From NCBI RefSeq assembly GCF_014649395.1, contig NZ_BMSY01000001.1, positions 620,001 through 684,000 of the forward strand: DNA of 64,000 nucleotides. Reading direction: 5' to 3'. Position numbers and translations under genes: made by a program. Positions 58,895-64,000 of this stretch are shown here, piece after piece (positions within the stretch are counted from its first letter, which is position 1; each line of letters starts with the position of its first letter). The stretch comes from Streptomyces aureoverticillatus (GTDB lineage: Bacteria; Actinomycetota; Actinomycetes; Streptomycetales; Streptomycetaceae). The notes below the pieces were generated by a model. It made no database searches and was not told the origin of the DNA. It saw nothing but the letters and a program-made list of their open reading frames with translations.

Positions 58895-59809
58895 ATGCCT
58901 GCTGCGCACGACACTTCCGCACTTCCCCAGGAGCTCGGCGACGTTCCCGGCTGGTTTCCGAATCTTGATCAGGTCCTTTTCGACTGGTTCCTGACCAGAC
59001 AGGAGAGCCGCGGAGTGCGCGGCGATCTTCTGGAGATCGGCGTCTATATGGGCAAGAGTGCGATATTCCTCGGCCAGCACCTGCGGGACGGCGAGAACTA
59101 CACGGTCTGTGATCTTTTCGAGGACGAGGCGCCGGACGGCGCCAACAAGGCGGAGTCCAACAAGTCCTATCCGACGCTGACGAAGCAGGCCTTCGAGCGG
59201 AACTACCTGTCGTTCCACGACGAGTTGCCGCGCGTGCTGCGCGGGCCGAGCTCCCTGGTGGCGGACGAAGTGCCGCCGAAGTCCTGCCGGTTCGTGCACG
59301 TCGACGCCTCGCATCTGTACCAGCACGTGCACGGGGACATCGGCGCGGCCAGGGACATCCTGCTGCCCGGGGGCGTGGTGGTGCTCGACGACTTCCGCTC
59401 CGAGCACACGCCGGGCGTCTCCATCGCGGCCTGGGAGGCGGTGCTCAACCGGGGCCTGCGGCCGATCTGCCTGAGCACGCAGAAGCTGTACGGCACCTGG
59501 GACGACCCGGGCCCCGTGCAGGAGGAGCTGCTCGCCATGGTGCGCGGGCGGGACGACTGCCACCTGAGCGTGCAGGAGGCCGCCGGGCACCGGATCGTCC
59601 GGGTCAAGTCCAAGAAGGGCATGCAGGCCCCCGCGTTCCCGCCGTCGCGGCACCACCGCGCCCCGGAACGCGCCGCCCGCACCGCCCCGCAGTCCGCCGC
59701 GGCCGGCTCCCGCAGGCCTCCCGCCGCCTCCGCCCGCGCCCGCCGGATCGCCGCCGACCTGCTGCCGCCGGTCGTCACACGGGCCGTGCGCCGGAGCCGG
59801 GCGAAGTAG
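58895..59809 (+). CDS. TylF/macrocin-O-methyltransferase-like SAM methyltransferase
   Basis: A 304-residue class I methyltransferase. VRGDLLEIGVYMGKSAIFLGQHLRDGENYTVCDLF is the SAM-binding GxxxG/acidic-strand region. CRFVHVDASHLYQHVHGDI and LLPGGVVVLDDFRSEHTPGV match the metal-binding Asp pair of TylF-like enzymes. The last 60 residues are a basic, Pro/Ala/Arg-rich tail. In the glycopolymer locus it is a candidate sugar O-methyltransferase. Its 3' end overlaps the convergent TetR gene by 35 bp. Confidence 0.85.
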   Translation: MPAAHDTSALPQELGDVPGWFPNLDQVLFDWFLTRQESRGVRGDLLEIGVYMGKSAIFLGQHLRDGENYTVCDLFEDEAPDGANKAESNKSYPTLTKQAFERNYLSFHDELPRVLRGPSSLVADEVPPKSCRFVHVDASHLYQHVHGDIGAARDILLPGGVVVLDDFRSEHTPGVSIAAWEAVLNRGLRPICLSTQKLYGTWDDPGPVQEELLAMVRGRDDCHLSVQEAAGHRIVRVKSKKGMQAPAFPPSRHHRAPERAARTAPQSAAAGSRRPPAASARARRIAADLLPPVVTRAVRRSRAK

Positions 59810-60524
59810 CCCCGAGCCCGGGCGAACGCCAAGCACCGCCCGGGCCCAGCAGAGTGGCCCCGATCCCGGCGACGACCGCCGCGAGGCCCGCCTCGAAGCC
59901 GCTCTCGTACTCCCGGAACATCTCCTCGCCCGCGGCGGCCGCCAGCGGGTAGTCCTTGAGCCGCTCGGCCCGCGCGGCGAGGTCGTAGCCGCCCTCGCCC
60001 GCGTCCGGGCCGGGGCCCGTGGCCTGTTCCTCGATCACGTGGCCGATCGTGTAGTTGTACGCGGTCAGCCAGGCCCGGGCCGCCGCGCCCGGCGTGAAGC
60101 CCGCCTCCGTGAGCCTGCGCAGCTGCGCCTCCATCGGCGCGGCGTACGACGTGTCGGTGAAGTGCGTGCCGCTGTAGACCTTCGCGCCGTCGCGGTAACG
60201 CAGCAGGTGGCGGCGGAGGGCGCGCATGGCCGCCGCGATCGACGCCTGCCAGTCGGCGCCGGGGTCGCCCGCGCCACCCGCGCCGCCCGCGCCGCCCGCG
60301 CCTCCCGCGCCACCCTCCAAGTCTGCCGCCATCCGGCGCAGCATCTCCGTCGCCATCTCGTCGAGCAGCGCCTGCTTGTCCTTGAAGTGCCAGTACAGAG
60401 CCGGTGCCTTGACGTCCAGCTCCTTGGCGATGGCGCGCAGGGTCAGGCCGTCGAGGCCGGTCTCGTTCAGCAGGTCGAGGGCGACGCGCGCCACCCGCCG
60501 CCGGTCCAGTCGTGTCGTAGCCAC
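59775..60524 (-). CDS. TetR-family regulator, divergent from a flavin monooxygenase
   Basis: A 249-residue regulator. RRRVARVALDLLNETGLDGLTLRAIAKELDVKAPALYWHFKDKQALLDEM is the TetR DNA-binding domain. ALRRHLLRYRDGAKVYSGTHF, ARAWLTAYNYTIGHVIEEQA and YESGFEAGLAAVVAG match the TetR C-terminal class (TetR_C_1). A Gly-Gly-Ala repeat (residues 70-85), encoded by 9-bp DNA repeats at 60268-60308, interrupts the chain. Two near-identical operators (60533-60547, 60568-60582) in the divergent gap are its likely targets, so it probably represses the monooxygenase. GTG start. Confidence 0.92.
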   Translation of the reverse strand: MATTRLDRRRVARVALDLLNETGLDGLTLRAIAKELDVKAPALYWHFKDKQALLDEMATEMLRRMAADLEGGAGGAGGAGGAGGAGDPGADWQASIAAAMRALRRHLLRYRDGAKVYSGTHFTDTSYAAPMEAQLRRLTEAGFTPGAAARAWLTAYNYTIGHVIEEQATGPGPDAGEGGYDLAARAERLKDYPLAAAAGEEMFREYESGFEAGLAAVVAGIGATLLGPGGAWRSPGLGATSPGSGARPV

Positions 60525-60532
60525 CTTGACAA

Positions 60533-60547
60533 CTTAACACCGTTAAG
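60533..60547. promoter_or_regulatory. TetR operator 1 (CTTAACACCGTTAAG)
   Basis: CTTAAC and GTTAAG arms around three bases form a 15-bp inverted repeat. It starts two bases after a TTGACA -35 candidate (60526-60531) for the monooxygenase gene. Confidence 0.8.
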
Positions 60548-60561
60548 CGCAGGCTCGGGGC

Positions 60562-62100
60562 ATGGGACTTAACGACGTTAAGGAAATGCACACGAACACC
60601 ACCATGACGGACTCCCCGGTGGTGACCGACGTCCTCGTCGTGGGCGCCGGGCCCACCGGCCTGACCCTCGCCTGCGATCTGGCGCGCCGAGGCGTGCGCG
60701 CCCTCGTCGCCGAGCGGGCGGCGGGCCTCTTCCCGGGTTCGCGGGGCAAGGGGATACAGCCGCGCACGCTGGAGATCTTCGACGACCTCGGGGTGATCGG
60801 GGCCGCCCTGGAGTCGGGCGGCCCGGCGCCGGTCGGCATGCTGTGGCGGGACGGCGTCCGGCAGGGCGAGTACCGCATGTTCGACGAGGCGGAGCCGTCG
60901 GATTCGGCGCCGTACGCGGGGCCGTTGCTGCTGCCGCAGTGGCGCACGCAGGAGATCCTGTACGCGCGCCTGACGGACCTCGGCGGCGCGGTGGCCTTCG
61001 GCGTCGAGGTGACCGGGCTCGACCAGGACGCGGACGGGGTCACGGCGCGCCTGGCGGGCGGCGGCACGGTGCGCGCCGCGTACGCCGTCGCCGCCGACGG
61101 CGGCCGCTCCGCCGTGCGGCAGGCGCTCGGCATCGGCATGACGGGGGAGACAGTGGACCCGCAGCCGATGCTCGTCGCGGACATCCGGATCGCCGAGGGG
61201 GCGCTGGACCGGGACAACTGGCACGTGTTCCCGGCGGACGGCACCGACGCGACCGGGGGCGCGGCCCGCGCGGGCGGGTTCGCGGCGATCTGCCCGCTGC
61301 CGGGCACGCCGGACTTCCAGCTCGTCGCCCGGTTCACGGACTCCGCCGGGCCCGACCTGTCCCCCGACGGCGTACGCAAGGCGGTCGCGGCCCGCACCCA
61401 TCTGTCCGTCGACGACGTCACCGAGGTGCGCTGGGCCTCCGACTTCCGGCCGCGCGCCGCGCTCGCGGACGCGTTCCGCGCGGGCCGGGTCTTCCTGGCG
61501 GGCGACGCGGCGCACGTGCACTCGCCGGCGGGCGGCCAGGGCCTCAACACCAGCGTGCAGGACGCCTACAACCTGGGCTGGAAGCTCGGCGCGGTGCTGC
61601 GGCACGGCGCGGACGCGGCACTGCTCGACACGTACGAGGAGGAGCGGCGGCCGATCGCGGCGCGGATGCTGGACCTGTCGACGCGCATCCACCACGGCGC
61701 CGCCCGGCGGGGCACCGCCACCCGCCAACTCGGCCTGGAGTACCGGGACTCGCCCCTCTCCGCCGACGCGCGCACCGCCGCCGCGCGCGCCGCCCTGCCG
61801 GACGGCTCCCCGCAGGCGGGCGACCGCGCCCCGGACGGCCCGCTCGGCGCGGGTCGCCTCTTCGACGCCCTCCGCGGGCCGCACTTCACGCTGCTCGCGG
61901 TGGCGGCAGCTGACCTCGAACTGCCGTCGCTGCACGAGGAGTTGGTCCACGTACGGCACACCGGCGCCTGCGCGCCTTACGAGCCGGGGCTGTATCTGAT
62001 CCGTCCGGACGGGTACGTCGCGTGGGCGGGCCCTGACGGAAGGGGCCTCGCGGACCATTTGACCTCAACCAAGCTTGAGGTCCTACGTTCGTGCGCATGA
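60562..62100 (+). CDS. FAD-dependent aromatic monooxygenase (Rox/PheA-TfdB type)
   Basis: A 512-residue flavin hydroxylase. DVLVVGAGPTGLTLACDLARRG binds FAD. VAADGGRSAVRQALGI is the DG motif. VFLAGDAAHVHSPAGGQGLNTSVQDAYNLGWKLGAVL is the GD motif. Layout matches rifampin monooxygenases (Rox) and polyketide hydroxylases. The C-terminal ~100 residues form a thioredoxin-like domain. Substrate is unknown. The start is uncertain: ATGs at 60562, 60586 and 60604 are in frame. The TTGACA -35 would place a transcript start near 60562, giving a leaderless mRNA; family length fits the 60604 start. Confidence 0.9.
   Translation: MGLNDVKEMHTNTTMTDSPVVTDVLVVGAGPTGLTLACDLARRGVRALVAERAAGLFPGSRGKGIQPRTLEIFDDLGVIGAALESGGPAPVGMLWRDGVRQGEYRMFDEAEPSDSAPYAGPLLLPQWRTQEILYARLTDLGGAVAFGVEVTGLDQDADGVTARLAGGGTVRAAYAVAADGGRSAVRQALGIGMTGETVDPQPMLVADIRIAEGALDRDNWHVFPADGTDATGGAARAGGFAAICPLPGTPDFQLVARFTDSAGPDLSPDGVRKAVAARTHLSVDDVTEVRWASDFRPRAALADAFRAGRVFLAGDAAHVHSPAGGQGLNTSVQDAYNLGWKLGAVLRHGADAALLDTYEEERRPIAARMLDLSTRIHHGAARRGTATRQLGLEYRDSPLSADARTAAARAALPDGSPQAGDRAPDGPLGAGRLFDALRGPHFTLLAVAAADLELPSLHEELVHVRHTGACAPYEPGLYLIRPDGYVAWAGPDGRGLADHLTSTKLEVLRSCA
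60568..60582. promoter_or_regulatory. TetR operator 2 (CTTAACGACGTTAAG)
   Basis: A second 15-bp inverted repeat with the same arms as the one at 60533-60547, 35 bp away. It lies at the start of the monooxygenase gene. Confidence 0.8.
62059..62089 (+). promoter_or_regulatory. MerR/SoxR-type promoter with 19-bp spacer before the MarR-like gene
   Basis: A -35 TTGACC (62059-62064) and -10 TACGTT (62084-62089) are 19 bp apart, the elongated spacing of MerR-regulated promoters. Between them GACCTCAA (62061-62068) and TTGAGGTC (62075-62082) form a perfect inverted repeat. Its inner arms CCTCAA-N6-TTGAGG equal the SoxR box layout. The ATG at 62097 lies seven bases past the -10, so the mRNA should be leaderless. 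Confidence 0.75.
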
Positions 62101-62597
62101 CGAACACGAACGCGAACACGAACGCGAAGAAGGCCCCCTTCAGCCCCTCCCACAGCGACGCCGACCTGGTCAACCAGCCGATCGGTTACTGGAGTTCGGC
62201 GGCCGGCAAGGCCGTCGTCCACCACATCCGCACGATGCTCGCCGAGAACGGGCTCACCCAGCCCCAGTGGTGGGTCCTGAACCAGGTCGTCGGCCACGAG
62301 GCGGGCCGCGACCGCAAGGAGGTCGTCGAAGTCCTGCGCGGCTACCTGGAGTTCGGCGAGGGGCCGCTGCACCACGACATCGACGCCCTGATCGGCCGCG
62401 GGCTGCTCTCCCAGGAGGAGAGCGGCACGCTGCACATCACCGAGACGGGCACCGCGTTGCAGCAGCGGGTCGCGGCGTCGCAGGGGCAGACGCGGGGGCA
62501 GATCCACGAGGGCATCGACGACGCCGAGTACGTACGGGCCCTGAAGGTGCTCCAGCGCATGATCTACAACGTGGACGGCCGTGCCTGGCACCACTGA
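62097..62597 (+). CDS. MarR-like winged-helix regulator
   Basis: A 166-residue protein. SAAGKAVVHHIRTMLAENGLTQPQWWVLNQVVGHEAG and LIGRGLLSQEESGTLHITETGTALQQRVAA form the MarR-type winged helix. RDRKEVVEVLRGYLEFGEGPLHHDIDAL takes the place of the usual recognition helix region. The N-terminus is an Asn/Thr repeat (MTNTNANTNAKK). ATG at 62097 (GTG at 62091 is an alternative) begins inside the end of the monooxygenase gene. Its promoter carries a SoxR-type box, suggesting redox or MerR-class control. Targets are unknown. Confidence 0.85.
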   Translation: MTNTNANTNAKKAPFSPSHSDADLVNQPIGYWSSAAGKAVVHHIRTMLAENGLTQPQWWVLNQVVGHEAGRDRKEVVEVLRGYLEFGEGPLHHDIDALIGRGLLSQEESGTLHITETGTALQQRVAASQGQTRGQIHEGIDDAEYVRALKVLQRMIYNVDGRAWHH

Positions 62598-62695
62598 CGG
62601 GCCCGGCGCGGCAGCGCCCGGGCAGGCTTCCCAAGCATTCGCTCATGGGAAACACTTCGGGGAGTGATGTCCAGTGGAGTGACGTGGGGGATGCG

Positions 62696-63646
62696 ATGAG
62701 CAGGGGCGCGATAGCCAGAGGGCGCGCGGCGGCGGGTGCCGTCGCGGCCCTGACCCTGGCGTGCGGGTGCACGGCGCAGGCCGTCGGCGCGGGCGGGAAG
62801 GACGAGAAGTCGCCACCCACCCGCACCACTTCGGACAGATCCGCGGACTCGGCGCCCGCCCCGCGGAGTTCCCGCACTCCCGACACTTCCGACACTTCCG
62901 AGCTGCCGAAGATGAAGTCGCCCGTGTCCCGGGCGGAGTTGCCCTCGTCGAAGGCGCCGAGCGCGCCGCCGCCCCGGCCGCGGGTCAGCACGCCACCGCC
63001 CCCGCCCGAGCCGGGACCGGTGCTCCTGGCGCGCGGTCAGGACGGGAAGAAGGTGCGCGAACTCCAGGCGCGGCTGCGGCAGATCGGCTGGTTCGGGCAG
63101 CACCCGACGGGGACGTACGGGCCCGTCACGGCGACCGCCGTCGAGGGCTTCCAGGGCAAGCGGGGGCTGCTCCGCACCGGCGCGACCGACACCCGCACCT
63201 GGGACCGGCTGCTCGCGATGACGCGCGAGCCGACGCGGCACGAGCTGTACCCCGACGGCGGCATGCCGCCCGCCAAGCCGGACCGGCGCTGTCTGACCGG
63301 CCGGGTCATGTGCATCAGCAAGGAGAGCCGCACGCTGACCTGGATGATCGACGGCAAGGCCGTGACGACGGTCGACGTGCGCTTCGGCTCGGAGTACACG
63401 CCGACGCGCGAGGGTGAGTTCCAGGTGTTCTGGAAGAACCGCGACCACGTGTCGACGCTGTACGACACCCCGATGCCGTACGCCATGTTCTTCAGCGGGG
63501 GCCAGGCCGTGCACTACTCGTCGGACTTCGCCGCGAGGGGCTACAACGGCGCGTCGCACGGCTGCGTGAACGTCCGCGACAAGAAGGCGATCGCGGGCCT
63601 GTTCAAGCAGGTCAAGACGGGTGACAGGGTCGTCATCTACAAGTGA
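62696..63646 (+). CDS. L,D-transpeptidase lipoprotein with peptidoglycan-binding domain
   Basis: A 316-residue protein. The signal MSRGAIARGRAAAGAVAALTLAC ends at a lipobox cysteine. A Pro/Ser/Thr-rich linker spans residues 30-105. VLLARGQDGKKVRELQARLRQIGWFGQHPTGTYGPVTATAVEGFQGKRGL is a PG_binding_1 domain. The catalytic YkuD domain has WMIDGKAVTTVDVRFGSEYTPTREGEFQVFWKN and YNGASHGCVNVRDKKAIAGLF, where HGC contains the nucleophile. It forms 3-3 cross-links outside the membrane. An in-frame ATG at 62645 is possible. Confidence 0.93.
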   Translation: MSRGAIARGRAAAGAVAALTLACGCTAQAVGAGGKDEKSPPTRTTSDRSADSAPAPRSSRTPDTSDTSELPKMKSPVSRAELPSSKAPSAPPPRPRVSTPPPPPEPGPVLLARGQDGKKVRELQARLRQIGWFGQHPTGTYGPVTATAVEGFQGKRGLLRTGATDTRTWDRLLAMTREPTRHELYPDGGMPPAKPDRRCLTGRVMCISKESRTLTWMIDGKAVTTVDVRFGSEYTPTREGEFQVFWKNRDHVSTLYDTPMPYAMFFSGGQAVHYSSDFAARGYNGASHGCVNVRDKKAIAGLFKQVKTGDRVVIYK

Positions 63647-63731
63647 CACGACGCACCGCAACCATCAATTGAGCAACCCCCGCGGCGAGCATTTGGTCCG
63701 CGAGAGCGGCGCCGGTTCAGGCGCAGAATGG

Positions 63732-63770
63732 GGCGCGGGCGGAATCGGGGGAACGTATTCCGCCCGCGCC
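63732..63770. terminator. Strong 14-bp hairpin after the L,D-transpeptidase gene
   Basis: GGCGCGGGCGGAAT (63732-63745) pairs perfectly with ATTCCGCCCGCGCC (63757-63770) around an 11-base loop. It lies between convergent genes and may serve both. The 63647-63924 stretch has no supported gene. Confidence 0.75.
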
Positions 63771-63924
63771 AGTGGCACGGAGCCGTAGGTACGGGGGGAA
63801 CCCCGGCTCGTGCGCAGCCGATGACCAGTCGGCTCACTTATTACTGCGTCACCGTTTCGGAAAACGTCACACCCTGGCGGTGCGGCCTGGGTCACACTTC
63901 CGTGGCCGGTGCCCCGGGGCGCGG

Positions 63925-64000
63925 TCAGCGGGTCGGCAGCGCGCTGTACGAGGCGGACGGCCGGGGGAGCGGGGCGGGCAGCTTGACGGGCGGGGCGTGG
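63925..64000 (-). CDS. C-terminal end of an unidentified gene (partial)
   Basis: The minus strand ends ...HAPPVKLPAPLPRPSASY then SALPTR and a TGA stop at 63927-63925. The Pro/Ala/Ser-rich composition and G/C third positions fit coding DNA, but only about 24 codons are visible. The family cannot be named. Confidence 0.4.
   Translation of the reverse strand, partial: HAPPVKLPAPLPRPSASYSALPTR

Noticed and set aside
59203..62058. A 951-codon minus-strand frame across methyltransferase, TetR and monooxygenase genes
   Set aside because: It crosses three genes with strong motifs in other frames and has a composition typical of shadow frames.

Overview
The window is chromosomal DNA from a high-GC actinomycete, almost certainly a Streptomyces. 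Third codon positions are nearly always G or C, GTG and TTG starts are common, and coupled GTGA/ATGA gene overlaps are frequent. From memory (nothing was looked up), gene order follows the Streptomyces coelicolor SCO4919-to-SCO4873 neighbourhood: quinone dehydrogenase, purine nucleoside phosphorylase, sugar phosphate mutase, deoC, aldehyde dehydrogenases, sigQ-afsQ1-afsQ2, add, deoA-cdd, nucleoside ABC transporter, then a cell-wall glycopolymer locus. No tRNA, rRNA, insertion sequence, phage or CRISPR array was recognised. Accessory pieces, chiefly a lasso peptide cluster, break this conserved order.

Layout. 1-5853: flavoprotein, gamma-glutamylcyclotransferase-like protein, nucleoside phosphorylase, phosphohexomutase, PIG-V-type membrane glycosyltransferase. 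6231-11258: BNR-repeat lipoprotein, PH-like membrane protein, GH18 chitinase with a DasR-type site. 11491-14847: deoC and an aldehyde dehydrogenase pair. 15617-19728: NarL-type two-component pair, secreted alpha/beta hydrolase, uridine-kinase-like P-loop protein. 19996-24815: sigQ divergent from afsQ1-afsQ2-lipoprotein, then VanZ and PspC proteins. 25576-27645: add and a hydrolase. 27935-32763: a class II lasso peptide cluster. 33063-36939: STAS protein, ECF sigma factor, MFS exporter and LysR regulator. 37188-45853: deoA, cdd and a BmpA/NupOPQ-type nucleoside importer with two binding lipoproteins. 46089-47342: M20 amidohydrolase. 47881-59809: sialic-acid-like (probably Kdn/teichulosonic acid) glycopolymer locus. 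59775-62597: TetR regulator, flavin monooxygenase and MarR regulator. 62696-63646: L,D-transpeptidase.

Two systems stand out. First, a 45-residue gene at 32763-32626, too short for routine ORF calling, encodes a lasso peptide precursor. Its leader carries a YxxP motif and a penultimate Thr, and its core has Gly1 and Glu9 exactly placed for a nine-residue macrolactam ring. I do not recognise the core as a known lasso peptide. Second, a 12-bp palindrome, CTACGCGCGTAG, or a close variant lies at or near the -10 region of six separate nucleoside-salvage transcription units (phosphorylase, deoC, add, deoA and both bmpA genes). This suggests one repressor controlling uptake, phosphorolysis, deamination and deoxyribose-phosphate breakdown.

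The nucleoside genes form a pathway. The BmpA lipoproteins and ABC proteins import nucleosides. Add and Cdd deaminate them. The phosphorylases (37188-38468 and 1914-2738) release (deoxy)ribose-1-phosphate. The 2805-4472 mutase may convert it to the 5-phosphate, and DeoC splits deoxyribose-5-phosphate to glyceraldehyde-3-phosphate and acetaldehyde. The adjacent aldehyde dehydrogenases could oxidise the acetaldehyde.
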